In this document: piece after piece, positions 26,663 through 34,970 of the stretch
Layout of the letters: every line of letters starts with the position of its first letter
How positions within the stretch are numbered: the first letter of the stretch is position 1
NCBI RefSeq assembly: GCF_032154225.1
Contig: NZ_JALDYF010000005.1
Location: forward strand, 124,001 to 188,000
Direction of reading: 5' to 3'
Source: Psychrobacillus sp032154225
GTDB taxonomy: Bacteria; Bacillota; Bacilli; Bacillales_A; Planococcaceae
Length of the DNA stretch: 64,000 nt
Program-made: the position numbers and the translations under genes
Notes under the pieces: generated by a model
Database searches by the model: none
What the model was told of the DNA's origin: nothing
What the model saw: the letters and a program-made list of their open reading frames with translations, nothing else

Positions 26663-27511
26663 CTAACTTTGGATTTTTACCCATCCTAAGCCCATAGAGC
26701 CTTCTCCTAAGTGCGTTCCAATAACTGGACCGAAATAGCTAATTGTGAATTGAACGTTTGGTAAAAGTGCTTCCAGTTCCGTTTTCCATTCGTTTGCCTC
26801 TTGTTGTTGATTGGCATGAATAATCGTTGCTTGTAGTTTCGGATATTTTTGTGCATCTGCTTGAAGTAAGTCTACAATACGTTTTAACGCTTTTTTACGT
26901 GTACGTACTTTTTCAAATGGCACAATCACTTTGTTTTCGAAATGCAGGATTGGTTTCACTTGAAGCATCGAACCTATAATGCGCTCGAAGCCGTTTAAGC
27001 GACCACCACGATGTAAATGATCTAAATTGTCGACCATGAAATATGCGCGAGATGTTTCTTTCATCTCATTTAGTTCTTTCATGATTTCATCCGGATGTGC
27101 TCCTGCTTTTGCCATTTCTGCAGCACGAATAACGTAAAAGCCTTGCACCATACAAGAAACTTCTGAATCGAATGTGTACACGTCCAAATTCTCAATCATT
27201 TCTCCAGCTTGTACAGCACCAGCAAATGTCCCACTAATTCCGCTTGATAGATGGATATTAATGACTGCATTGTATTCTTTTGATAGTTTTTCATAGGTTG
27301 TGATAAAGTCTCCAAGAGCAGGCTGCGACGTCTTAGGTAGCGCGCGCTCATTTCGGATTTTCTCATAAAACTCACTAGCGTTTATATCTATCTCTTCTTT
27401 ATAAATGTCCGTTCCAATGACTACGCTAAGCGGCACCATATGAATTTGAAGGCTTTCTCTAACTTCTATTGGAATATAAGCCGTACTATCCGTTATTACT
27501 GCTGTTCTCAT
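26663..27511 (-). CDS. degV: DegV/FakB fatty-acid-binding protein
   Basis: A 282-residue DegV-fold protein that presents a bound fatty acid to the FakA kinase. Signatures seen are ITDSTAYIP at the N-terminus, the SSGISGT motif, YTFDSEVSC and the HRGGRL segment. It lies between degU and comFA as in Bacillus (yviA/fakBA position) and probably shares a transcript with comFA. No fakA is in the window. Confidence 0.93.
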   Translation of the reverse strand: MRTAVITDSTAYIPIEVRESLQIHMVPLSVVIGTDIYKEEIDINASEFYEKIRNERALPKTSQPALGDFITTYEKLSKEYNAVINIHLSSGISGTFAGAVQAGEMIENLDVYTFDSEVSCMVQGFYVIRAAEMAKAGAHPDEIMKELNEMKETSRAYFMVDNLDHLHRGGRLNGFERIIGSMLQVKPILHFENKVIVPFEKVRTRKKALKRIVDLLQADAQKYPKLQATIIHANQQQEANEWKTELEALLPNVQFTISYFGPVIGTHLGEGSMGLGWVKIQS

Positions 27512-27567
27512 CTAAAAAATCACACTCCTATTCGTTAGTTTACTGAATAAGTTCATGAAAAGAAAGT

Positions 27568-27609
27568 AAAAAAAGACCCTCAACATGATATTTGTCATAT
27601 ATGTGAGGG
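27568..27609 (-). terminator. Terminator of the lipoprotein gene
   Basis: A hairpin with CCCTCA/TGAGGG arms (27577-27609 region) and a U-run on the minus strand (27568-27574), just beyond the lipoprotein stop and before degV. Confidence 0.75.
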
Positions 27610-27619
27610 ATTCCATCTT

Positions 27620-28195
27620 TTATTCAGTTGTATCTCGAATAAAGTACACGCTCGTTACAAGCCATTTACCCTCTTCTTTTGCGAACACTGTCACTTGACG
27701 TCCCTTGCTATCAAGCTTTGCTCCAGTCGATTCCTGCTCCAATGCAACATTCAGTTGTGCGAAAACTTGCGCATGTGTTTCATCGTATTTCACAATTGTC
27801 ACATTTTCTGCTGTACGAATTGTGTCGAATTGTTTAAATACATCTTGTACGTCTGCTTTTTCTGTGTCGTAGTTAAAGCCTTCTGGTTTTTTAGAAATCG
27901 ATTTCATATAACGATCAATATCTTCTTCGTTGAACGCAGCCATATATTCGTCAAATGCTGCAATGATTGCAGATTTTTCCTGTTTCGGTATGTTTTCTGC
28001 CTCTTCGATATTGTTTCCTGACATTTCAAAGCCAACATCGGATTTATCTTCTACTCCGTGATCTGTTGTCTTTAGTGTATCAGAAGGAACATTATCTGTT
28101 GCCGAACCTGAGTTTTGTTGCGTTTCATCATTATTTGTACAAGCAGCGAGGAATAATACGATTGCTGCAAGTGTTATTGTTTGTATAAGTTTCAT
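27620..28195 (-). CDS. Lipoprotein with NTF2-like domain
   Basis: A 191-residue exported lipoprotein: a basic N-terminus, hydrophobic stretch and lipobox LAAC (C19) followed by a polar linker. Residues ~75-190 (DEYMAAFNEEDIDRYMKSIS through GKWLVTSVYF) have the pattern of NTF2/SnoaL-like domains. It is flanked by a terminator downstream and faces the plus-strand NERD gene. No catalytic residues can be named; substrate binding or a sensor role are both possible. Confidence 0.8.
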   Translation of the reverse strand: MKLIQTITLAAIVLFLAACTNNDETQQNSGSATDNVPSDTLKTTDHGVEDKSDVGFEMSGNNIEEAENIPKQEKSAIIAAFDEYMAAFNEEDIDRYMKSISKKPEGFNYDTEKADVQDVFKQFDTIRTAENVTIVKYDETHAQVFAQLNVALEQESTGAKLDSKGRQVTVFAKEEGKWLVTSVYFIRDTTE

Positions 28196-28325
28196 CTGTT
28201 TTCCTCCTTGCTAGAGGTTATTTTGTCATAACTAAGACGAAAACTCAATTAATTGGTTCCATATATTTAATGGTAGAATATTCTGTAAATAACTTGTAAG
28301 ATATAGGTAGATTGGAGGTGGATTT

Positions 28326-29108
28326 CTGCAAGGACATATTGCATTGTTGAAGAGACTGCCAGCATGCCATGGGAAATTGGATTTTATTCGTGAAGAAATC
28401 AGGAAAAAAGAAGCCGGAGTACGAGGTGAAAATCGTATACTACTCAAACTCTCCGAACTACGAATACCAGGCACTTGCTACGTTTTTTCCGACGTTTCAT
28501 TGATTCTAGGTGAATGGAAAGTACAAATTGATTGCATGGTTGTAACAGACCGATGTTGCATCGTTATTGAATCGAAAAACATAAGTGGAGATTTATATTT
28601 TGATGAAAATTCGGATGATTTTTTTAAAGTAAATCCGAATGGCAATGAAATATCATACCCAAATCCATACTATCAGCTTATGCGACATATTCGATTCATG
28701 AAAGAATTCTTACGTGACATCATTCCCAAAATGAAAGTCACAGGCCGCGTCATCATGACAGCCAAATCCTGCAGAATCCATGAAAAGCCGGCTAACTATC
28801 CCATTTTCAAACTAGAAAGCATGATTGAAAAAGTTCTGCACCTATATAACAACTCGTCCCCCACACAGTTGTCTGATTCCGAATTCAATGAAATTAAGCA
28901 AAAAATTATACGCATGCAATCAACTTTTTCTTATCCGCCACTATGCGAGTATTATAAAATTCCTATCCAAGAAATACTAACTGGTGTGGAATGTCCTCAT
29001 TGCGGTGCGTTAGGGATGAAGCGAACAGGGAAAACTTGGACATGTATAGCATGCAAAAAAAATCAAGAGATGCTCATAAATATGCTGTCGATGAATTTTT
29101 CTGGTTAA
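28326..29108 (+). CDS. NERD-domain nuclease-related protein, frameshifted before its C-terminus
   Basis: A NERD-domain protein (VRGENRILLKL, VQIDCMVVTDRCCIVIESKN core at about 30-90) followed by a Cys4 zinc finger (CPHCGALG..TWTCIACKK). The best ribosome-binding site (GGAGGTG, 7 nt spacing) points to a CTG start at 28326; an in-frame TTG at 28344 is the alternative. The frame stops at 29108 after an out-of-frame tail, because the A8 tract at 29055-29062 is one base short: adding one A continues the frame through 63 further codons. NERD proteins are often DNA-processing or stress-linked, but the function here is unknown. Confidence 0.82.
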   Translation: MQGHIALLKRLPACHGKLDFIREEIRKKEAGVRGENRILLKLSELRIPGTCYVFSDVSLILGEWKVQIDCMVVTDRCCIVIESKNISGDLYFDENSDDFFKVNPNGNEISYPNPYYQLMRHIRFMKEFLRDIIPKMKVTGRVIMTAKSCRIHEKPANYPIFKLESMIEKVLHLYNNSSPTQLSDSEFNEIKQKIIRMQSTFSYPPLCEYYKIPIQEILTGVECPHCGALGMKRTGKTWTCIACKKNQEMLINMLSMNFSG

Positions 29109-29254
29109 TCGATAATAAGATGAAAAATAAAGATTTTCGTCAATTTTGTCAGATTGATTCCATTTATTCCGCTTCTCGCATGCTAAATAATTTGAACTTA
29201 CAAAGTCATAAAGCTGGTGCATGGACATTTTATACCAAGAAAAAGGATCGATAA
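29063..29254 (+). pseudogene. Displaced C-terminal part of the NERD-domain gene
   Basis: 63 codons that continue the zinc-finger protein after the A8 tract in the +1 frame (SRDAHKYAVDEFFWLIDNK and on to the stop in the terminator loop). Their protein-like composition and the terminator placed exactly at this stop show that this is the true end of the gene. The break is a frameshift mutation, a homopolymer sequencing error or transcriptional slippage. Confidence 0.75.
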
Positions 29255-29270
29255 CGTTCGATCCTTTTTC
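29240..29270 (+). terminator. Terminator of the NERD gene
   Basis: A 12-bp stem (AAAAAGGATCGA/TCGATCCTTTTT) with a T-run on the plus strand. The TAA stop of the displaced reading frame lies at the stem-loop junction. Confidence 0.88.
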
Positions 29271-29278
29271 TTTATGTG

Positions 29279-29558
29279 AATCGCAAAGTCCATGGCTCAA
29301 ATCACAAGTTCACACCTCCGAATCGCAAGTTCAATGGGGTGAATCACAAGTTCAGCTTCGCAAATCGCAAGGTCACTTCTCACTTTATGTGAATCTCAAG
29401 GTCCATGGCCTAAATCACAAGTTCACACCTCCGAATCGCAAGTTCAACGAGGAGAATCACAAGTTCAGCATCGCAAATCGCAAGTTCCCCTCTCACTTTA
29501 TGTGAATCGCAAGGTCCATGGCTCAAATCACAAGTTCACTCCTCCGAATCGCAAGTTC
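29279..29558. repeat. Array of 13 AATCRCAAGTTC motifs with 21-bp period
   Basis: Thirteen copies of a 12-bp motif (consensus AATCRCAAGTTC; variants end AAGTC or AGGTC) start at 29279, 29300, 29321, 29342, 29363, 29392, 29413, 29434, 29455, 29476, 29505, 29526 and 29547. The spacing is exactly 21 bp except after copies 5 and 10, where it is 29 bp, giving a 113-bp higher-order unit. Spacers are 9 bp and partly conserved (CATGGCTCA, ACACCTCCG), and the long spacers share CACTTTATGTG. It lies between the convergent NERD and degU terminators. Confidence 0.95.
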
Positions 29559-29573
29559 TTCCTATCTAACCCA

Positions 29574-29622
29574 CAAAAAAACCTCCTCACTCTCAAATTT
29601 TCAAGAGTAAGGAGGTTTTTAA
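29574..29622 (-). terminator. Terminator of degSU
   Basis: An AAAAACCTCCT/AGGAGGTTTTT stem with an inner ACTC/GAGT extension, flanked by A- and T-runs so that it can act in both directions; it is just beyond the degU stop. Confidence 0.85.
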
Positions 29623-29625
29623 AAG

Positions 29626-30300
29626 TTAGCGTACTTCGACCCAACCGTTTTTGATGCCGGTTACTACTGCTTGTGTGCGGTCGTTTACGTTCATTTTTTG
29701 TAAAATGCTAGATACGTGATTTTTTACTGTTTTTTCTGAAATGAATAGAGTTTCACCGATTGTGCGGTTACTTTGTCCATCCGTTAGTAATTGTAGTACT
29801 TCACATTCACGTTTCGTTAATAAGTGGAATGGACGGCGAATTTCTGTTTGATGGAAATTCCCTTTATTTTCACGTTCGCTTAAACGACGGAATTCTGTTA
29901 CAAGATTGCGTGTTACTTTTGGATGTAAATAAGAACCGCCTTTCGCTACTACTTTGATCGCAGCAACAATTGCATTTGCATCCATTTCTTTTAACATATA
30001 TCCTAGTGCGCCTGTTTTTAATGCGTGCGAAACATATGACTCATCATCATGAATCGAAAGCATAATTACTTTTGCGTCTGGATACTTTTGCATAAGTTCT
30101 TCGGTAGCATCTACGCCGTTTTTAGATGGCATGTTAATATCCATTAATATAACATCTGGAAAATATTGCTCGTATATTCCCATTACATCGTTGCCGTCAT
30201 CGCCCTCTGCAACAACTTCAAATGAGTCTTCAAAATCTAGAATGCGTTTAACACCTTCCCTGAAAAGTTGGTGATCATCTATAATAGCTATTTTTGTCAT
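29626..30300 (-). CDS. degU: Response regulator DegU
   Basis: A 224-residue NarL-family regulator. The receiver domain (1-120) has the acidic pair DD (8-9), phospho-acceptor D54 in LMDINMP, and K near 106; the LuxR-type helix-turn-helix (about 160-220) includes LTKRECEVLQLL and SEKTVKNHVSSI. With DegS it controls exoenzymes, competence and motility in Bacillus. It lies 16 bp after degS. Confidence 0.96.
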   Translation of the reverse strand: MTKIAIIDDHQLFREGVKRILDFEDSFEVVAEGDDGNDVMGIYEQYFPDVILMDINMPSKNGVDATEELMQKYPDAKVIMLSIHDDESYVSHALKTGALGYMLKEMDANAIVAAIKVVAKGGSYLHPKVTRNLVTEFRRLSERENKGNFHQTEIRRPFHLLTKRECEVLQLLTDGQSNRTIGETLFISEKTVKNHVSSILQKMNVNDRTQAVVTGIKNGWVEVR

Positions 30301-30316
30301 AATTATTTCCTCCTAC

Positions 30317-31468
30317 TTATTTCTCATTGAATGGTATGGAAAACAATATCGTTGCGCCATTTCCAGGTGAAGAAATAACTTTCATCGTACCTTCTAGCAG
30401 CTCGATACGTTCCCGCATTCCAATTAAACCAAATGATTTTTCTTTTGCCACATTCGGGTCAAAGCCAATCCCATTATCTTTGACGATAATATTGATCTTT
30501 TGTTGCACCCATTCTATTTTGACCCAAGCTTCTCTAAATTGACCATGTTTTGAACTATTTGTTAAGCATTCTTGAATAAGTCTAAAAATAGCTACTTCAA
30601 AATTCGGTAATAATCTATGTTCTTCTCCAAATACTTGAAAGTTTATTTTTATTTTTGGATTATATTCTTCAATAGTCGATATATATTTTCTTAGAGTTGG
30701 GATCAAACCTAAATCATCTAATGCCATCGGACGAAGATCATATATAATCCGGCGTACTTCAGTTAATGCAGTACGGACCGTTTCTTTTAATGCTGCCAGT
30801 TCTTTCATCGCTTCTTCTCCACCACGTTGCTGATATGTAATATTGATCAAATCTGAACGTAGTAAAACATTAGCAAGCATCTGAGCTGGGCCATCGTGTA
30901 TTTCACGGGACAGTCTTTTTCGTTCTTCTTCCTGTGCTTCAATAATTTTTAGTGAAAAATCTTTTTTAATTTTTGCGTTTTCGAGCTCTTCTCCAACTTG
31001 TTTTAAGTCTGATGTTAAATAATTTAAAACGATATTTACTTGATTGACTAAGTGATCTGCTCGTTCTATCATTTCCAAAAGATTTTGTAACCTACGATCT
31101 AAGTCATCTCTTCTTTCTCTTAGTCGATGTTCCTCTGACCTTTTAATGAGGAGACCTATTTGAATTTCATTCGCAGTTTCATATGCACTTCGAACTTGGG
31201 CTTCGTCAAATGATTCAAAGTGTTTGGATACTTCAGCTAGTCGATTTCGTGAAAGTTTCGATTTTTCTTCTAATAAATCACCTTCAAAAATTACCGTTTC
31301 GATTTCTCCACGAATTTTTTCTAGTTCCACTTTCATTTCATCGAAGCTTTGACGGCTCTGTTCGCTTATAATGAAGATATCAGTTTTGGAATGATTCATC
31401 ACTTCAACCATTCGATTTAAAATAACATCTAACGATTGAGTCTCAACTTTCCTGTTCGTCATCTGCAT
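30317..31468 (-). CDS. degS: Sensor histidine kinase DegS
   Basis: A 383-residue cytoplasmic kinase without membrane segments, as usual for DegS. The long N-terminal coiled-coil sensor (about 1-175) precedes the HisKA_3 dimerisation segment with phosphoacceptor H191 (RLSREIHDGPAQ) and the ATPase domain with DNGIGFD and GLIGMRER. Two in-frame ATGs two codons apart fit the AAGGAG site; the first is given. It is paired with degU. Confidence 0.95.
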   Translation of the reverse strand: MQMTNRKVETQSLDVILNRMVEVMNHSKTDIFIISEQSRQSFDEMKVELEKIRGEIETVIFEGDLLEEKSKLSRNRLAEVSKHFESFDEAQVRSAYETANEIQIGLLIKRSEEHRLRERRDDLDRRLQNLLEMIERADHLVNQVNIVLNYLTSDLKQVGEELENAKIKKDFSLKIIEAQEEERKRLSREIHDGPAQMLANVLLRSDLINITYQQRGGEEAMKELAALKETVRTALTEVRRIIYDLRPMALDDLGLIPTLRKYISTIEEYNPKIKINFQVFGEEHRLLPNFEVAIFRLIQECLTNSSKHGQFREAWVKIEWVQQKINIIVKDNGIGFDPNVAKEKSFGLIGMRERIELLEGTMKVISSPGNGATILFSIPFNEK

Positions 31469-31519
31469 TAAACTCCTTTATCGACGTGAATGAACTTACA
31501 TTCACTTATAACAATACCT

Positions 31520-31528
31520 ATTATAGCA
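31520..31528 (-). promoter_or_regulatory. Extended -10 promoter upstream of degS
   Basis: TGCTATAAT on the minus strand gives a perfect TATAAT with an upstream TGN, about 50 bp before degS, in the divergent degS/yigZ gap. No strong -35 is seen. Confidence 0.5.
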
Positions 31529-31601
31529 CTTTATTACTAAAAATAAATTAAAATTACTTTACAACTATGTTTCAATTTATATTAGAAGGGACAATCCAAC
31601 T

Positions 31602-32237
31602 ATGAGAAATAATTACCAAACTGTTAAAGGACACGGAGAAAGTGAAATCATTATACAAAAGTCTCGATTTTTAACTTATGTCAATAGAGCAGAGACGGAA
31701 GAAGATGCAGTTGATTTTATTTATTCTATCAAACAAAAACATAAAGATGCTACACATAACTGCTCTGCTTATATAATTGGCGAAAATGATAATATTCAAA
31801 AAGCCAATGATGACGGGGAACCTAGTGGTACTGCTGGTTTCCCAATGCTTGAAGTGTTGAAAAAGCAAGGGCTTAAAGACACAGTAGTTGTCGTTACCCG
31901 TTATTATGGCGGTATCAAACTTGGTGGCGGTGGGTTAATTCGAGCATATGGAAAGGCAACTACAGTAGGAATTGATGCTGCAAAAGTCGTTGAACGTAAC
32001 CTCCATCATTTGATGAAAGTATCAATCGATTACACTTGGCTTGGAAAAGTCGAAAATGAAGTTCGATCTTCTGAATTTCCTTTAAAAGAAATTAATTATG
32101 CAGAATTAGTCGAATTACTAGTTTACACAAAATCCGAAGATGAGACAAAATTTGTTGATTGGGTGACAGAAATTACGAGCGGTCAAGCAAAAATCGACAT
32201 TGTCGAAAAAGAGTTTTTGGAGTTTGAAGTTGAATGA
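31602..32237 (+). CDS. yvyE: YigZ/IMPACT family protein
   Basis: A 211-residue member of the UPF0029/IMPACT family: an N-terminal IMPACT domain (KSRFLTYV, DDGEPSGTAGFPML, VVVTRYYGGIKLGGGGLIRAY at about 20-125) and a C-terminal DUF1949 domain. It stands divergent from degS exactly as yvyE does in Bacillus subtilis. The biochemical role is uncertain. Confidence 0.93.
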   Translation: MRNNYQTVKGHGESEIIIQKSRFLTYVNRAETEEDAVDFIYSIKQKHKDATHNCSAYIIGENDNIQKANDDGEPSGTAGFPMLEVLKKQGLKDTVVVVTRYYGGIKLGGGGLIRAYGKATTVGIDAAKVVERNLHHLMKVSIDYTWLGKVENEVRSSEFPLKEINYAELVELLVYTKSEDETKFVDWVTEITSGQAKIDIVEKEFLEFEVE

Positions 32238-32264
32238 AAAATCATTTAAAAGAGGTGAAGATGC

Positions 32265-33401
32265 TTGAGAAGAGTTTTCGTAATACTAATTATGAGTCTA
32301 ATTGTTTTCCCTACATATACATTTGCAAAATCCACTTGCTCCGGTGAACAAGAAGTCAAATGGGATGGAATCGAACTAAAGGCTGGGCAAATTGGACGAG
32401 TAACGATTCAAAAATCAACGACAATTTATAAAAACGTCAATGGTAGTTTTGAGTTTTGGAAAAATGCAAAACAAGGAGAAAGCTTTCGCGTATATGTAAA
32501 TAAAGAAACGTATTTTCATCTCGGTGGGGGACTAGTTATACAAAATGATGCAGCTATTTTGTACGAAACTCCGTCCAAAGAAAAGCTAAGAACGCTCGAT
32601 TGTAACACTTCTTTCACAATTGGAGGTCCGGTTCAAACTACAATTGGCAAAGTGCAAAACATAATAGCTAGTAGTGATGGATTATCCACTTCCATTCATC
32701 ACACTAACTATGACCAATTTTATGCAATTAGTTATTTAAATAATAAAATCACATCTATTTATACAAAAGATAAAAACTATCAGTTTAACGATATTTCTGT
32801 AACAAATACGATAAAACAGCTGGAAGAAAAGTTAGGAACGAATTATACTACAACCGGAAATACGTTTCCAATCGAAATCATCACGTATCATTTCCCAACA
32901 TACAATGCTAATTTCTTTATCGATGTACACAATGAGAATACGATTTCTGCGATTTTATTAGTTGAAAATAGTTCTAATCTTCATCCCAAAAAGATGAACC
33001 CATTACAAGTGGGCTATGAATCCCTATTATTTGAACTAATAAATGCAGAAAGAAAATTTCACCATGTCCCTGTATTATCCTATTCGACGAAAGTAGCGCA
33101 AGTTGCTCGACTGCATAGTGTAGATATGGGGAACAACGATTATTTTAAACACGAGAACTTAAAGGAAGAAACTCCGTTCGATCGACTGTTAAAAGGAGGA
33201 GTAGCGTTTACATACGCAGGAGAAAATATTGCAATGGGTTATACGAATGCCTATTTTGCACATGAGGCACTAATGAATTCTCTCGGTCATCGAAAAAATA
33301 TTATTAGCACCAATTACACGGAAATCGGCATAGGTGTCCATTTTGCAAAATGGACGAATGGCTTTATACCTTACTACACAGAAAACTTTATACAACCATA
33401 G
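32265..33401 (+). CDS. Secreted CAP-domain (SCP/PR1) protein
   Basis: A 378-residue exported protein with signal peptide (about 1-22), an N-terminal domain (25-110) containing WDGIELKAGQIGR and TPSKEKLRTL, a CAP-associated middle region and a C-terminal CAP domain (about 255-375) with LINAERKFHHVPVL, HSVDMGNNDYF and GENIAMGY. The start is a TTG with AGAGGTG seven nt upstream. The N-terminal domain is also found in the phosphodiester glycosidase at 56.7 kb. It probably acts at the cell surface; the function is unknown. Confidence 0.87.
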   Translation: MRRVFVILIMSLIVFPTYTFAKSTCSGEQEVKWDGIELKAGQIGRVTIQKSTTIYKNVNGSFEFWKNAKQGESFRVYVNKETYFHLGGGLVIQNDAAILYETPSKEKLRTLDCNTSFTIGGPVQTTIGKVQNIIASSDGLSTSIHHTNYDQFYAISYLNNKITSIYTKDKNYQFNDISVTNTIKQLEEKLGTNYTTTGNTFPIEIITYHFPTYNANFFIDVHNENTISAILLVENSSNLHPKKMNPLQVGYESLLFELINAERKFHHVPVLSYSTKVAQVARLHSVDMGNNDYFKHENLKEETPFDRLLKGGVAFTYAGENIAMGYTNAYFAHEALMNSLGHRKNIISTNYTEIGIGVHFAKWTNGFIPYYTENFIQP

Positions 33402-33403
33402 AA

Positions 33404-33433
33404 AAAAGGTGACCACATGAATGGTCACCTTTT
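33404..33433. terminator. Bidirectional terminator
   Basis: A perfect AAAAGGTGACCA/TGGTCACCTTTT stem with a 6-nt loop between the convergent CAP gene and the lytB-like gene; it can serve both. Confidence 0.9.
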
Positions 33434-33434
33434 C

Positions 33435-34970
33435 TTATTGTTTTTCGATGGTTACACCTTGGTAATAGTGTTTTAAAATTCGATCATACGTCCATCCAGC
33501 GTCTGCACGAGCTTTTGCTCCCCATTGACTCATACCGATACGATGTCCGTACCCTTTACCGTTTACAGTAACGGAGGACGGAGCTCCAGTTGTTGCTGTT
33601 GTAGAAGCAACACCATCTTTCGTTTGAATCATGGCAGAACCGCTAGAAATTGTTTCCACGCCAGCTGACGTTTGAACAGACATCCCTGTCAATGAAGTAA
33701 TTGGTGTCGAACCGTTTACTTGTTGTACAGCTAAATCTGTCGTTCCGGTTGGCTTTGTAAAGCTAATATCGAACCAGTTGGATTTTAAAGATGCTTTATT
33801 CGCATCTAAAAATAGTCCTCTAATGATAGACTCATTTCCATTAATTGTTTTTTCCCCTGTTGAAGTAACAACGGTAACTGCTGTAACTTCTCCATTGGAA
33901 CCGCCTTTTGTTAGTTTCACATCTAGTAACATATCTGTAGAAGCATTGAATCCAAATTTCGTTAAAATATTGGCAGCTGGAATACTCACTGACCAATTGT
34001 CGTAAGGTGACTTCTCGATTGAATCATCAACGGAAACGTAGTGAGGAACCTGAGTACTGTTCCACACTTCACTAATATTAGCCGTTCGACCACCACTTGC
34101 AGCGTAGTAAAATGCTTCCACAAGCTTGCCACCTGATTTTAATACTAGTCCATTTGTTGCTTCAACTGCTGAGTTTGTACTTGCTTTTTCAGATGTATAA
34201 CCTTTATACATCTGATCCTTCGTTGTACTGCTCAAAATTCCAGCTTTACTCAATGTAAAGCTTCGTGCAGTAACTGCTTGAGCTTTTAATGCTTCTTGAT
34301 GCCAAGAAGCGTATGACTCATTTGGAACTACACCTTTTAAATAGTTTTCTAAATCAAGTCTATTGACAATTTGTGCATTTGTACCCGATTTCACAACGCT
34401 AAAGCTTCCTCTATATTGCGTGCCATTTGGCGTCTTGCCTAGTGGTCCTGTTACGACTGCTCCAACAGTTGCACTTGTTGCAGGAACCCATGATGATACA
34501 CCTTGCTCATCGGTAATTGAGTACCAAAGTTCACCGTTTGCGTTCGTGAATTCATTGACTAAATAGGCACCTTGAAAAGCTCTATAAGAGTTTACAACTT
34601 CATAATCTGCCGATGCACCTTTTTTTCCATCTACGCCCGAAGTAAACACGACCATTTTTTCATTGCCTGATAATGCATGCAATGCAAAACCGTTAGCTGA
34701 ATACATAGAAGCTCCAGCTTGATAGATAGAAATTTCGCCATTCACTTGAGAAAATGTAATCGGAGTATTTGGTAGTGCATAGAACATTTCTTTCGTCGTT
34801 AAGTTTTCTAATTTATAAATACCAGTCAAATGAAGGGAAGTAGAAAATGTATTATGCACTTCCACCTTCACTTCTTTTGCATAGTTTTCTTGTGTAAAAG
34901 CAAATGCTGAATTAGTAGTTAATAAACTTAGTACCGCTACTGATAAAATAGTTATAATCTTTTTCTTCAT
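33435..34970 (-). CDS. lytB: SpoIID/LytB-domain wall protein
   Basis: A 511-residue secreted protein with signal peptide (cleavage after AFA). Residues ~190-320 form the SpoIID domain (LDLENYLKGVVPNESYASW, QAVTARSF), ending with the conserved GYGHRIGMSQWGAKARAD segment near the C-terminus. SpoIID has lytic transglycosylase activity; LytB enhances the LytC amidase in Bacillus. It is the last gene of a three-gene wall operon with an amidase. The symbol follows that context and is not proof of orthology. Confidence 0.88.
   Translation of the reverse strand: MKKKIITILSVAVLSLLTTNSAFAFTQENYAKEVKVEVHNTFSTSLHLTGIYKLENLTTKEMFYALPNTPITFSQVNGEISIYQAGASMYSANGFALHALSGNEKMVVFTSGVDGKKGASADYEVVNSYRAFQGAYLVNEFTNANGELWYSITDEQGVSSWVPATSATVGAVVTGPLGKTPNGTQYRGSFSVVKSGTNAQIVNRLDLENYLKGVVPNESYASWHQEALKAQAVTARSFTLSKAGILSSTTKDQMYKGYTSEKASTNSAVEATNGLVLKSGGKLVEAFYYAASGGRTANISEVWNSTQVPHYVSVDDSIEKSPYDNWSVSIPAANILTKFGFNASTDMLLDVKLTKGGSNGEVTAVTVVTSTGEKTINGNESIIRGLFLDANKASLKSNWFDISFTKPTGTTDLAVQQVNGSTPITSLTGMSVQTSAGVETISSGSAMIQTKDGVASTTATTGAPSSVTVNGKGYGHRIGMSQWGAKARADAGWTYDRILKHYYQGVTIEKQ

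Noticed and set aside
29221..29505. Plus-strand reading frame of 94 codons over the repeats
   Set aside because: It is the translation of the 21-bp array; the 29-bp steps break the frame, it has no ribosome-binding site, and it starts inside the NERD gene tail.
29279..29558. CRISPR array
   Set aside because: Repeats are 12 bp and spacers 9 bp, partly conserved between units; CRISPR repeats and spacers are about 25-40 bp and spacers are unique. No cas genes are near.
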